Positions 33,978-45,784 of a DNA stretch of 64,000 nt are shown here, one piece after another; position 1 is the first letter of the stretch; each line of letters begins with the position of its first letter. Under the pieces are notes generated by a model. The model saw only the letters and a list, made by a program, of their open reading frames with translations, had not been told where the DNA came from and did no database searches. The DNA comes from Megachile rotundata (lineage: Eukaryota > Arthropoda > Insecta > Hymenoptera > Megachilidae). The DNA lies in the NCBI RefSeq assembly GCF_050947335.1, contig NC_134997.1:6324001-6388000 (forward strand). Direction: 5' to 3'. A program made the translations under genes and the position numbers.

Positions 33978-34194
33978 CACTAAAACTACCAAGCCGGTGA
34001 AATGACCGCTCCACAAGTTTTTTATTAAAAGGTATACATTTTGTTGAAGTACATTTCATGAAATCAGAATTGATTTTCATCAAGATAAAGAATAAATGTG
34101 TGTACTAATTTATGTTTCATCGTTTGTTTATTTAATTTTTAACTTCATTTTTAATTTCAAATTAAGTACGCATTGTATGCCGGTAGGTTTAGTG
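33978..34194. mobile_element. piggyBac-like MITE with TTAA target site
   Basis: The left end reads TTAA|CACTAAAACTACC and the right end GGTAGGTTTAGTG|TTAA, so 13-bp near-perfect TIRs are bounded by TTAA on both sides (33974-33977 and 34195-34198). GCCGGTGAAATGACCG lies just inside the left end and GCCGG just inside the right. At 217 bp without a frame it is a non-autonomous element. TTAA duplication is diagnostic of the piggyBac superfamily. Confidence 0.75.
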
Positions 34195-34560
34195 TTAAAA
34201 AAAGACAAATTCAGCAAATTTTATTATTTAACAGAATTAGTTTATAATAGAACATTAAAATGTTATGTTTTTTAATAAGTTATGTATTTCAAAATGGAGT
34301 ATGCGAAGCAAGGGGGATGAAGTTGCGATATGGATTCTTGTAAATATTTGGAAAAGTTTTGATAACAAGTAAAACTCTGTGAAGATTGCTTTTTATTTGC
34401 AAAACACATAGTGTCTTAGGAATTCTTGAGTTTCTATGTTTGCTAAAGTAGAAGAACTCCTTACGGGACTCATTTATTTTGTTTCATTTTGTCTCTGACC
34501 GCGTAAAACTAGAACTACGTATGAACTGCACTGTGGTGTAAGTAGGTTACAGAATTTAAA
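34195..34560. other. Unique AT-rich DNA, no gene seen
   Basis: No protein-like frame or repeat was recognised. Confidence 0.4.
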
Positions 34561-35890
34561 ATTTTAACGTACTCAATTTCTTATATTCTGTAGCTCTCAA
34601 AGTCTAAATGTATGTATTTCCCAAATATTTCAAACTTTCTAAATTTTCTATATTTTTTACATTTTTCAAATTTTCTACATTTTCCGAATTTTCTAATTCC
34701 CATATTTCATAGTTCACAAATTTCTCATTTTCCAAATTTTCAAATTTGTCAACTTCCAATTTTCCAATTTATTATATTCGAATTTTGCAATTACCAAATT
34801 TTTCCAATTTTGAAATTTTCCAGTTTCTAACTTTTTCGCATTTCAAATTTTCTATCTACCAAACTTCCCAATTGCGCTATCGAATTGCCCACTCTTCCAA
34901 CGTCTCAATCCCTCAATGTCTCAATCTCCTAATGTCCCTATCTCCAGATCTTTCAATCATCTAATTTTTCAATTTCCCAATCTCCGCCTTTATCAGTTTC
35001 CCAATTTTTCCAAATTTCCTAAATTTTATCGATTTTATCAATTTCAAATTTTCTAACTTCTATTAATTTTCTATTTTTCAACTCCCAAATTTCTCTAATT
35101 TTCCAATTTTATTATTTCTAAATCCTTACATTTATCATTTTCCGAATTCTCAAATATTACAATTTTCAAATTCCCCAATTCTCAAATTTCCCAATTTCCT
35201 AATTCCCAAATATTTCAATTCCTAAATTACTCAATTTATAAATTCACCAATTTCCCAACGTCTTCAATTTTTAAATTAAAATATTTCCCAATTCTTATAT
35301 TTCCCATTTCCAATTTTTCTCAATTTCATTAAATTTTCCAATTTTCTCAAATTTCCCAATTTCATGAAATTTTCCAATTTTCTCAAATTTCCCAATTTTG
35401 TCTAATTTTTCCAATTTTCCTAACTTTTGCAATTTCCAAATTTTCAAATCCTCATATGTTCCAATTTCTAAATTTCCCAATTTTCCAATTTTTTCCTTAA
35501 ATTTCCCAATTTTACAAATTTTCAAATACTCATATATTCCAATTTTTACATTTCTAATTTTCCCAATTTTCCAATTTCCCAATTTCCCAATTCGCAATGT
35601 CCTCAATTTTCAAATTTCTGAATACAAATATTTACCATTTCCAAATTTCTTATAATTTTTACAATGTTTACAATTTTTACAATTTTTAACAATTTTCTCA
35701 ATTTTCTCAATTTTCTCAATTTTCTAAATTTTCTCAATTTTCCTCAATTTCCCAATTTTCCTCAATTTCCCAATTTTCCCAATTTCCCAATTCATAAAGT
35801 ACCCAATTTCCAAACTTTCAAATTCCCACACGTTCCACTTTCCAAATCCCCCAATTTTCAAATTCCCCAGTTCCTAATATCATTTCTCAC
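34561..35890. repeat. Low-complexity TTTCCCAATTTTC pyrimidine-rich repeat
   Basis: Words such as TTTCCCAATTTTCTCAAA fill 1.3 kb. Longer partial units (TTCCCAATTTCATGAAATTT) are duplicated around 35320-35380, and CAATTTTCT repeats at 9-10 bp near 35690-35740. The Asn/Phe/Pro frames on the plus strand and Lys/Ile/Gly frames on the minus strand are artefacts. Confidence 0.85.
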
Positions 35891-38159
35891 AGTTAAGTCA
35901 TACATAACAAATAGACCATCGTAGCCCCACATTACCATGTCTCCTACCTGCACTACACGGTTAAAAACGAGAGTTATACATATTCAGCTGATATTTGACC
36001 TAAAGACCTTGCATGTGTAATTGAATCGAATCGAAGACCACGGCAGGGTTTGACTTGGCTAGCTTCTCGAATTCTCATGATACCAGGTTGTATCAGATCA
36101 AATGACGGATTGCATAATACACCAAGTTTGACATAAGTCCATGCCATAAACGTTTCGCATGACACTTAAGTCGTCCCAATTGAAAGTTTAACATTATTAA
36201 TTGTTAAGAATATTGATTGACAAAAAGCTATTACATCGTTAATTTATATAAAGCGTGAACTCTGTCATGAATGTCATTCTTTATCGTGTATTTACCATCG
36301 TTAAATCGTTAACAGTTTGTTGTAATATTATTTTAATAAATTGATTATATTTGGCTTAACATCCATTTAATAATTCAAAGTTGTCGTCGTCAATCACTGC
36401 ATAATTCTAACATTAATTGATCAAATTATTATTGTGACACTTTAGTTATATTTTTAATTGTTTATAATCGCAAGGTGCTACTGAAAATTCAATTTGAGGG
36501 TCAAGTTTGGGGAACCAAAATATTTTATGATTTTTGGAACCCCTAGTGGAAAATTGATTCATTAAGAAAATTTTGATTCCTGTTTATGTTATGTTTTGGT
36601 CAACACAGGCAAGGATAGATGCTTCCAAACTTGTACAAAATGAAATTTAACCCCTTGGCTCACAACATCGAGTCAGACTGATGTTACAGTTCAAATGTGG
36701 CAAATTTGATTTTTTAATACTTTTCTAGTTTTCGTTCAATAATTAGCCATCGCTGAATACGAAATTATCGCTACATTTTAATTTCCTTCGTTCGTTTTAA
36801 TATTGTAGCTATGAACAGTTTTGACTGACGCATCTGATCAAATGTAGGGCAACTGCTAACTCGTACTTTAAACTTCAAAAAAAAAATTTGTTCACATTTT
36901 TTTTCAAAGCTGAGGATTTTGCAATTTTGCTTTGAAAACTATTTAAGAAATGTGTGTATTTGCTTTCGCTCGTTATGAAGTTTTAAAAAGTTTTAAAAGT
37001 GAAATTGCAAAATCATGACTCTTATAGTCTAAAGAATATTTCTGAAGAAAAAGTATGACAAAATTTTTGGTTTCAAAATACTAGAATTATAAAGTCGCAT
37101 TTTTGCACATTTTTGGAAACCAAACATATGTCCTTGTCTTGTCTAACTAGTACACCGCAAAATAAACAAGGATCACTGGAGCATATTTTCCGCCAGAGGT
37201 CTCAAAGATCATGTTTGACCTCGATCCTTAGTACACCAATTTGATATCAGTATTTTTAACTTAATCTACAAGTGTGATACTTGTGAATAAACATAGTGAA
37301 ACAGGAGTAACAAATAATTATAAAAAAATAATAACTTTGAAAGAATTTGTCAAACTTTTCAGCTAAAAGGTCTCAAAGTCGCCATTTGCCAATAGCAAAC
37401 ATAGGACGAAGGGTTCATATAAAATATAAAATAATTAACACTTTGATCATACAGCAATTGCATAATATTAAAACAGACAAGGAAAGTTGAAATTTTATGT
37501 CAATTTGTTATTGTACAATGACTATGCAAGTCATAATTTAACTCAAAATTGAAGCGTATTAAAAATTTAAGTAAAATTGATCACAGCTGACGTATGAGTG
37601 CGTCGCGACTCGTTAAAATAGTGCAAGGTGTTAAAAGTGAAAATACCTAATAAAATTTTCACTAGCTTCAGTCAATGTGATAATCTTGTTATTTCAATTT
37701 AATTTCCAGTTAACAGCGGACAACGTACGATCTGGAAGCATGCAGAGATTAACACGATGGAACGAAGGTATCACAAAATGGCGCTCATGTACATCAATTC
37801 GAAGGTTCAGTAAAAATAACCCTATAAATATTTCATCGATACATTTAGTATAAAGTGATCGTTCTTTAACGGAACAAATAACGAAGCAGCTAATTTGCAA
37901 TTCAATATTCTGAACTGAGAAATATTCAATTTCAATCACAAGTCGTTTTCTATTAATAATCTACCGAAACGTTTGCATAGTCATTTCTTTCAAGCTTTAA
38001 GATTAAAGTTGATATGCAGTAAGTGATATTTTGCTTTATATTTGAGACATTGCATTTATTTCAAGCTTTATTTGATTTTGTAGGTTATTTAACACAATAT
38101 AAAATAATATTCTTATTTTATTTTTTAATATTGTGAACAGTAATTACTAATTTAATTTA
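35891..38159. other. Unique AT-rich DNA, no supported gene
   Basis: The 35990-36170 part is less AT-rich with a 63-codon minus frame. The 36480-37400 part has no coding frame and looks like old unique or repeat-derived sequence. No exon was recognised. Confidence 0.35.
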
Positions 38160-38700
38160 GTTAAAGAGTAGTAACGAATATTTCTTATTACAAATCAGTT
38201 GAGTATAATTAAAAATAATAATTAATATAATTTAGTTAGGTAAAATTAACAACTATGTTTTATATAAATATGTTAAGTGTCGTTAATAAATATTGTTAAT
38301 ATAAATCAGTTAAGTATCATTAATAAATATTATTAAAAATCAGGTAAATATTATAAATATAAATCATTAATATTATTTAGTTAAGTAACATTTAAATATT
38401 AATATTACAATTTAATTAAATATTAATAATAATTATTATTGTACCTTAATTAAGTAACATTTACAAATATTATTAAAAGTCAGATAAGAATGATTAATAG
38501 TAATTAAATAACCTTAATAAATATCATCATTACAAATCAGTTAAATAACATATATCCTCATTACAAGTCAGTGAAGTATTATTAATAAATTTAATACAAT
38601 TTAATTAAGTACCATCGATATAATTTAATCAACAACCATCATTAATTATCATTAATTAACAATCATTAACTATCAGTAATACAATTTAATTTTAATTTCC
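38160..38700. repeat. Degenerate ~35-40-bp AT-rich tandem repeat
   Basis: The core TTAAGTA(A/T)CATTAATAAATA followed by TTATTAAAAATCAG recurs about a dozen times with heavy decay. It encodes nothing. Confidence 0.65.
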
Positions 38701-38921
38701 ACATCACTATCCGCCATATTGTTTCCCATCAAATTCCCTCGAACAAGATTAAACATACATCCATCCAATAAAATAAAAATTTTCTTCAAGAAATCGACGT
38801 AAAATATATATTGCAAATTTCCCAAAAAACATCCACAATTATAGAGTCAATAATTTCCTCGCTTGTCACGATCGAACAACCCACTTAAGCGTATAAAAAT
38901 CGAGAAAGTATGATCGTCTGA

Positions 38922-39137
38922 AAAATCCTCTCCCGTTCCATTCAAGAACAGAAATCCTTCTCATTCCAGGGAAGCGGTCACGTTCAAGATTCCTTCGACA
39001 TATCTTCGGTAAACCTCCTGGTGCGGCCATCCGGCACAACCTGGATTGTAACTGACAAGAAGGGGAAGTTTGGTACGCCGTGGAACATAGGATACGAGAT
39101 GCGGATATTTAGAAGGGTCAGATTGCCTGGAGGGTAG
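38922..39137 (+). CDS. Candidate orphan exon (open frame without start), unknown
   Basis: A 71-codon plus frame in a GC-richer island has protein-like composition: SFQGSGHVQDSFDISSVNLL, RPSGTTWIVTDKKGKFGT and PWNIGYEMRIFRRVRLPGG. A possible acceptor (CTTCTCATTCCAG) precedes residue QG, and a weak donor-like GGAGG|GTAGTT precedes the stop. No ATG opens it and I recognise no family. It could be an exon of an unidentified plus-strand gene or chance in an island of higher GC. Confidence 0.2.
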   Translation, partial: KILSRSIQEQKSFSFQGSGHVQDSFDISSVNLLVRPSGTTWIVTDKKGKFGTPWNIGYEMRIFRRVRLPGG

Positions 39138-39269
39138 TTATGCAGAGTTGGATGCCAGCTTTTCGCAGTCCTGAGTTAATTTCTCTCCCTGGTTGTCGTT
39201 TATATACTGTGTCCTTGCGTTTTCCGGGAAAATCTTGTTAGTGTATTCTGTACTAAAAATGTATTGTTA

Positions 39270-39610
39270 CAGCGTATTAACGATTAAGTTTAGTGTTAAT
39301 ATTGTTGAGGGTTAAGACGAGTGATAACGTTGTTAAGGGTTCAGTTTAGTGTTACTGTTCTTCGGGGTTAGGTTTAGTGTTATTGTTGTTAAGGTTTAAT
39401 TTTAGTGTTAATATTGTTTAGGGGTAAATCTGGTGTTAACGTTGTTAAGGGTTAAGTTTAGCGTTATTGTTGTTAAGGGTTAAGTTTAGCGTTGTTGTTG
39501 TTAAGGGTTAAGTTTAGTGTTAATGTTGTTAAGGGTTAAGTTCAGTGTTAATATTGTTAAGGATTAAACCTAATGTTAACGTTGTTAAGGGTTAAGTTTA
39601 GTATTATTGT
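39270..39610. repeat. ~28-bp tandem repeat (GTTAAGGGTTAAGTTTAGTG)
   Basis: TTAAGGGTTAAGTTTAGTGT followed by TAATGTTG repeats about ten times. The best-kept adjacent copies are 28 bp apart (39501 and 39529). It resembles a decayed telomere-like word (TTAAGGG) but has a longer period. Confidence 0.8.
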
Positions 39611-39657
39611 TAAAAAAAAATTTCTCAACCTAAAAATACAAAAACTTGTGAATTTTT

Positions 39658-39870
39658 CCACTTGATAATCGCTCAACCCCCGAATGAGACTGTCACGCAA
39701 TGTTCCATATCCAGATTCATCGATTTTCCGGTCATATTGAACTTGATCTCGTTTTCGCAGCCCAATTAGCCCACATATAGATCCGCCCATGGTGTATGGG
39801 GTGGCTTTGAGCGGGAGTGTGCGCAGTGACAGGTGAGCGCAGCTTATATGGGAAAAGGAAGTGCAGAGGA
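39658..39870 (+). repeat. Duplicated ~210-bp block, copy 1
   Basis: It shares a nearly identical 95-bp core with 41588-41812: CAGCCCAATTAGCCCACATA, TAGATCCGCCCATGG, GTGGCTTTGA and GGAGTGTGCGCAGTGACAG|GTGAGCGCAGCTT. The bar marks a strong donor-like site. The core is much better kept than its flanks, suggesting function or recent duplication. It might be an alternative first exon. Confidence 0.75.
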
Positions 39871-40310
39871 GTAAATTTGGAACCTGAATTTATCATAGTT
39901 CGACGTTATTCAATTTCGGAATGTAGATATTTCAATCTTCCAAAAGGAATTTAGTCATTTGTATTAAAGAGTCTGGATTTTGGGGGTTGAAAAATTTCAA
40001 CTTTAGAAGTCTAACTTTTCAGATTATCAAAGTCAGGAACTTTAAATATTCACATTTGGAACTGATAGAAACTGTGAATTTTTTAATTTGAGGACTAAGA
40101 GATTTCAAGTTTATAGATATTTAAATTTAGACATTGAAGTCGGGGAATTTTTTAATTCTAACCGTCACTGTAACATGTAATAAATGTTCCATGTGAAATA
40201 TCTGTACAGAGATACATATTACATATGCGTATACAACTAGTGAGTTCAGGTGTGTTACGCGAATTCGAATGTGTATTTCAAATTTTGAGTACCTACTGCA
40301 TACACACATG
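39871..40310. other. AT-rich low-complexity DNA, no gene seen
   Basis: Degenerate GATATTTAAATTT-type words up to about 40140, followed by unique sequence. Nothing coding is seen. Confidence 0.4.
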
Positions 40311-40750
40311 TAGGACACGAAGATGTAGAGATTTTAAAGTCGTTCAATCGATTATACGTGTCTGAAACTATCGAAAAAGATACCGAACACGATTATTGCT
40401 GATTTCACGACGACCGACGTCAATGACGACCAAGTATTGTCGTCAACGATGAGTTATAGAGCTTTAACGTGCTTCCAATCGATTCTATGTGTCAAAAATT
40501 ACCGTAAAGGGTACCAAAATACGGCTTTTATCGATTCGACGATGATCGATGTCGATGACGACAGGTTTCTGTCGTCAGATCGCCGCCAAAATCTATACAG
40601 CAAATTTAGGGAATCTCGCGAATCCACCCTCAAAATTTCAAGTCGAGGACCCAAAATTAAGGTCTCCAGCGTGGCTCAGACAAACAAACGAACAAATGCA
40701 GATCAGATCGTCTCAGGAGCCTCGCTACGTTCGGCAATGAAAATGGAAAA
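40311..40750. repeat. Likely interspersed repeat with internal ~125-bp duplication
   Basis: Two similar halves (about 40325-40447 and 40450-40585) share TTCAATCGATT or TCCAATCGATTCTATGTGTC, GACGA(C/T) and ATTGTCGTC or CTGTCGTC words. The 3' part carries GTGGCTCAGACAAACAAACG followed by AACAAA, like a non-LTR retroelement tail. The 107-codon plus frame over it (40437-40760) is not recognised and is probably fortuitous. Confidence 0.4.
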
Positions 40751-40959
40751 TGTTAACTGAAAGATTTCATTAGAAAAGATAATTCATTTTTTGATGCTGT
40801 CGTTTGATAATTATTACAGATTTAAGTATTACAGGTTGTATTATGACTGATGCTCGTTACGTTGCATAACTGCGTGCAATGGTCGAGATCAACGGAGGCT
40901 CATTAGGAAACGTTTCCATGCAGTACTTGAAAGTTTTCGAAGGAAGTTTGAAAATTTAA

Positions 40960-41590
40960 TGTTCTCGATTTGGAGATTTGGAAACCTACAAACTTCTTGA
41001 TTTGGGAATTTAAAATCGTTTTAATAACTCGATTTGAAAGTTACTCAATGTGAAAATTTAGGAAGTAGATATTTCTTTCTTCAGAAATGAAAAAATTTGA
41101 CAGCAACTCAATTTGAAGATATAAGAACTTGATGATTTTTCGATTTAAAGATTGAAAACCCGATCACTTCTCATTTTAAAAATTTCTCAATTTAACCATT
41201 TATGAACTTGATAATATCTCAATTTAAGTATTTGAAGATCTGACATTTTCTCAACTCATAAATTTCTCAATTTGAGAATTTCTTAATTTGAAAATTAAAA
41301 ACCAGACCATCCTTCACTCTGAAATTTCTTCAATTTATAAGTTTAAAAACTTGACAACTCGATTTGAAAATTTAAGTACTTGACAATAACTCAATTTGAA
41401 CATTTAAGAACTTAACAATAACTCAATCTGAAAATTTAAGAACTTGACAATAACTCAATTTGAAAACTAAAAACCCAACCACTTCCCAGTTTAAAAATGT
41501 TTCAATTCGACAACTTATAAATTTGAAAATAGAGCTCCCAACCATCCCTCATTTTGAAAAATCCTCGATCAAAAAATTGAAATCCCTTCC
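40960..41590. repeat. Low-complexity TCAATTTGAAAATTTAAGAACTTGACAATAAC repeat
   Basis: CTCAATTTGAAAATTTAAGA, then ACTTGACAATAA, recurs at about 36-37 bp at 41355-41460, with simpler relatives upstream. Confidence 0.75.
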
Positions 41591-41812
41591 TCAACTTGAT
41601 AATCTCTCCCGAACGAGACTGTCACAAAGGGATGTCATCGATTCATCGATTCTGCGTTGGTCTTATTGAACTTGATCCCGTTTCTCTCAGCCCAATTAGC
41701 CCACATATAGATCCGCCCATGGCGTGTGGGGTGGCTTTGAACAGGAGTGTGCGCAGTGACAGGTGAGCGCAGCTTCTGGGGTTGGAGAAAAGGCAGAGCA
41801 GAGGAGGAAGCT
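41588..41812 (+). repeat. Duplicated ~210-bp block, copy 2
   Basis: The partner of 39658-39870, 1930 bp downstream. It includes the same CCACATATAGATCCGCCCATGG core and the donor-like GACAG|GTGAGC. This copy abuts the CpG-rich island that follows. Confidence 0.75.
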
Positions 41813-42230
41813 CCGTTAACCCGTGGCGACGCGTCGGGTTAGGCACGTCGCGACCCCCGACGCCGAAACATCATCGGCCATGAGACCGTCGGGTGCCGGT
41901 AACGGGCCACCAGTCTCGACGTTTTCGTTCGTACACGTCCCGTCCTCTTTATCGTCACCTGGACCGCGTTTGCTCGCCGAGACATTCGATCAAATCGACC
42001 GCTAAAAATCGGCTCTTCTCTCTCCCGCACACGCACACTATCTTTCTCTCTATCCATCTGAGCCACGGTGGAGCCACGGACATCGCTGCATCCGCGGACA
42101 TCCGCACTAGAGGGAATATATATTTAAAGAGGCAAGCAACCGTCGGAGAGGGGACGCAGAATCTGGAGCACGAACAGGTGGTGCGGCATCAGTCGAGCAC
42201 TGGGGAGAGATATATCGGGAGAAGTAACAG
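41813..42230 (+). promoter_or_regulatory. CpG-rich island, probable promoter and 5' UTR exon of an unidentified gene
   Basis: This is the most GC- and CpG-rich segment of the window (GTGGCGACGCGTCGGGTTAG, CGTCGCGACCCCCGACGCCG). It ends GGGAGAAGTAACAG|GTATTG, a plausible donor at 42231, after which AT-rich tandem repeats begin. No coding frame is convincing: the 121-codon frame at 41893-42258 runs through the donor and into repeats. A large plus-strand gene starting here with its coding exons beyond the window, or unrecognised inside it, is possible. Confidence 0.5.
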
Positions 42231-44170
42231 GTATTGTGTTAGAAAGATAATTGTATAGATTTCCTAGTTAACATCCTTGTTTCTACATTATTTATTTTTT
42301 ACTATTAGTGAGTTTGTACTGGGGTTGGAAATTTAGGGAATGCGATTACTATGTGAAGAAGTACTGTATGAAGTAACAGGTACTGTGTTAGAAAGATAAT
42401 TGTATAGATTTCCTGGTTAACATCTTTGTTTCTACATTATTTATTTTTTACGATTAGTGAGTTTGTACTGGGGTTGGGAATTCAGGGAATACGATTACTA
42501 TGTGAAGAAGTACTGTATGAAGTAACAGGTATTGTGTTAGAAAAATAATTGTATAGATTTCCTAGTTAACATCCTTGTTTCTACATTATTTATTTTTTAC
42601 GATTAGTGAGTTTGTACTGGGGTTGAAAATTTAGGGAATGCGATTACTATGTGAAGAAGTACTGTATGAAGTAACAGGTACTGTGTTAGAAAGATAATTG
42701 TATAGATTTCCTGGTTAACATCTTTGTTTCTACATTATTTATTTTTGATGGTTAGTGAATTTTGGGGTTGTTGACAATTAAGGGGCGATTACTATGTGAA
42801 AGAGTTCTATATAAAGTAGCATGTATTCTGTAAGAGAGATAACTGTTGATTTTCTAGTCAACATCTTCGATTATATAATATTTTTTACGGTTAGTTTATT
42901 TGTACTGGGGTGGTCAAAAATTGAGGGGATGCGATTGCTATGTGAATGAATTTCACCGTGTAACAGGTATTCTGTTAGAAAGATAACTTTTGTATAAACT
43001 TAGTAATCAACATCATTGTTTCTGCATTATTTTTAGCGCTCAGTGAATTTGTACTGGGGTGGTTGAAAATTGAAGGGATGCGATTGCTATGTAAATAAGT
43101 ACAGTATGAAGTAACAGGTATTATGTTAGAAATATCATTAATAGATTTGCTAGTCAACATTTTTACTTTTACATTATTTATTTTTAAGAGTTAGTAAATT
43201 CATCGTCCCTTAAGTTGTTAAGAGAGAATTGTGAAAGTACAATAACTATGTGAATAAATATTATCGTATGAAATAACAGGTGTTCTATTAGAAAAATAAC
43301 TGTTGCACAAATTTGCTAGTCAACATCTTTGTTTTTACACTATTTATTTTTAACACTTATAAAGTGTTTTCACTTAGTGAATTTCTAATAAAGTTGTTAA
43401 GGGATAAAATTGAGGGGATGCTATGTGAATAAGTACGACAATGTGAAATAACAGGTATTCTCGTAAAAAAATAACTGTTATTTAAACTTGTTATTCAACA
43501 TCTTTGATTCTACCTCATCTTTTTTTAACAGTTACTAAATTTGTGGGGTTGAAAAATGAGGGATGCGATTGTTATATGAATAAGTATTATATGAAGTAAC
43601 AGTATTCTGTTAGAAAGATTTTTCTGTAAATTTGCTAGTCAACATCTTTATTTCTCCGTTATTTTTAGCGGTTAGTGAATTTGTACTGGGGTTGAGAATT
43701 GTGGAGATGCGATTGTTATGCGAATGAGTATGGTTACGTGTAACAGGTATTGTGTTAGATACTGTCATATATATTTGCTAGTCAACATCTTTCTCTACTA
43801 TTTATTTTTATCGATTATTTGTATTTAGGTTGTTGAAATATACTTGTTGAGCTACGATTACTATGTGAATGAATATTATTATACGTAGAAACAAATATTA
43901 TGTTAAAAATATAATTGGTCTCTAAATTTGTTAGGTTAGGTTAAATTTGCTAGTCGACATCTTTGTTTCTCTACTATTTATTTTTGTCAATTTGTATTTA
44001 GGTTGTTGAGGTACAGTTGTAGAACTGCAACTGCTATGTGAATGAATATTTTTATATAAAGTAACAAATATTATATTAAAAGTGCAATTATTCTCTAAAT
44101 TTGTTAGACAACAACTTTATTTCTAATTTATTAATTTTTGTTGATTATTAAAATTGTATATAGGTTGTTG
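42221..44170 (+). repeat. 149-bp tandem array (~13 copies) repeating a donor-like site
   Basis: GAAGTAACAGGTA(T/C)TGTGTT restarts at 42221, 42370, 42519 and 42668, exact 149-bp steps. Diverging copies follow near 42813, 42957, 43108, 43270, 43445, 43593, 43737, 43886 and 44058 (spacings 144-175 bp). Each unit also has AGATTTCCTAGTTAACATC, CATTATTTATTTTT and TTTGTACTGGGGTTG. The first copy overlaps the end of the CpG island, so most units reproduce the AACAG|GT junction. Divergence rises with distance from the island. Confidence 0.92.
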
Positions 44171-44430
44171 AAGTGTTAAGATTGAATAAGTATGATAGTA
44201 TGAATGAATCAAGTATAATGTACGATGCACATGAATATACATATATATAATTATAGACATATAGTAATGTAGGGCAAAATACTATATTTTCGGAAGAGTG
44301 AAATTATTTTGAAGCGTGATATTAACAGAATTGTAACTGGTTCGTGTTTATGTTAGAATATATACGTAATGGGGTTAGATTTATTTTAGAAGTGACTTAT
44401 GTTGTGATGAAAAGATAATTGTTTAGAAAT
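44171..44430. other. AT-rich DNA, no gene seen
   Basis: Unique sequence between the 149-bp array and the low-complexity tract. Confidence 0.4.
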
Positions 44431-45245
44431 TTCTGGTTTTAAATTTGAGGAGCAATAAATGTTTGATTTTCTTTAGGAAAACAGGAATTTGCTACATAAA
44501 AATTTGAGATGATAGAAATTTGATATTTGTAAATTTGGGATGTTACAAATTTTGAATTCAAGTTAGAAATTTTTAATTTACAAATTTGAATAGTTAGAAA
44601 TTTTTTATTTATAAATTTAAGAAGTCACAGGATTTACATATCTGTATTTAATGACAAAATTTCAAGTTTACTTAGGCAGCGAGAAATTTAAAATTTATAA
44701 ATTTAGAAAGTGAAAATTTTCTAATATACACATGTAGGAAGTAAAAAATTTCAAATTTGCAAATTTAAAAAGTTGACCTCAGAATTCTCTAATTTACAAA
44801 CTTAAAAATCAAAAATCTGAAAATCATAAATTTTCGAAGATAGAAATTTCGAATTACAAAATTTAAAAAATCAAAAACTGCAAATTACAAATTTAAGAAA
44901 TCTTGAACTTACAAACCTTCAAACAGCAATTTATAAATTAAAAATTTTTTAAAATACTTTCAGTTTCCGAATTGTTAAGCTTAGAAATTTCCAACCATCA
45001 CAAACGTCAAAATTGAAGAATATTTCGACATAAAAATCTCTTCAAGATTCAAATTATAAACCTTAAAAATCCTCAACAATCCAAAATCTCGAATTTCAAA
45101 TTTAAAATCTGTAGAATCTCTCGTTTTCAAATCCCCAATAAATCCCATCAAACTTAATAATCCCAAATTTCAAACACCTCTTAAATCCCTCCAATTTCAA
45201 AGTCCAAAAATCTTCAAAATCCAAACAAAAAAATGATCAAACGTT
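44431..45245. repeat. Low-complexity AAATTTGAAAAGTTAGAAATTT repeat
   Basis: Words such as AAATTTAAGAAGT, GAAATTTTTAATTTACAAAT and, further right, AAATCTTCAAAATCC make up the tract. Strand asymmetry changes from purine-rich to pyrimidine-rich across it. No coding content is seen. Confidence 0.75.
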
Positions 45246-45780
45246 TAAATTTTTAATCCCGCAAGCTTCCAAGCTTTATACAAAGCAACTATCACTATAC
45301 ACACGTTACGTTTAATATTCTATTTTATTTCTGACCCAGGTAGTTCTAATTTTGTATATCCTTTGCACACCTGGATGGTTATAAATGCATGAATATCCGC
45401 AGTCTGCTGATTATTATTGCATAACTCACGGGGATAAACACATTTTGGTTTGGATGAGGTTGCTGCAGATACGTTCAGTCCTGTATTATTCTCCATGAAT
45501 GATTTTTTCATAACGGATCATAAAGCTAAGTGTTTCGATACGTTTTAACCGCCATCTTGAATTACGCCAGAGAGGCATTTAAATTAAATTCATGCTCGCG
45601 TTAAATATGTTGTTATAGAATGTGTGCTTTGAAATTCAAAGTAAACAATATATGTATGCACAATTATAAACGTTGTTTAACTCTCAAACATTATAGTTCA
45701 ATCTTTGCGTAGTGTTTTCATTCTTTTTAATTATAGTGCTGCTTTATTTTAGGTTAGGTCTCGCAGGACATCGAATCTTC
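45246..45780. other. Unique DNA, no supported gene
   Basis: A 63-codon minus frame (45511-45320) has mixed composition but no recognised family. CCGCCATCTTG at 45549 is a single YY1-like motif. Confidence 0.35.
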
Positions 45781-45784
45781 TTCG

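Noticed and set aside
34612..35924. Asn/Phe/Pro-rich frames on plus and Lys/Ile/Gly frames on minus
   Set aside because: They arise from TTTCCCAATTTTC low-complexity DNA.
39270..39610. Telomeric tract made of TTAAGGG
   Set aside because: The period is 28 bp, not 5-7 bp, the word differs from the insect TTAGG, and unique sequence lies on both sides.
40437..40760. 107-codon frame with RNLYSKFRESRESTLKISS
   Set aside because: It overlaps an internally duplicated segment with a (CAAA)n-like tail, so it is more likely interspersed-repeat DNA. No family is recognised.
41893..42258. 121-codon frame in the CpG island
   Set aside because: It crosses the likely donor at 42231 and ends in the tandem array. 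Low-stop GC-rich DNA explains its length, and no domain is seen.
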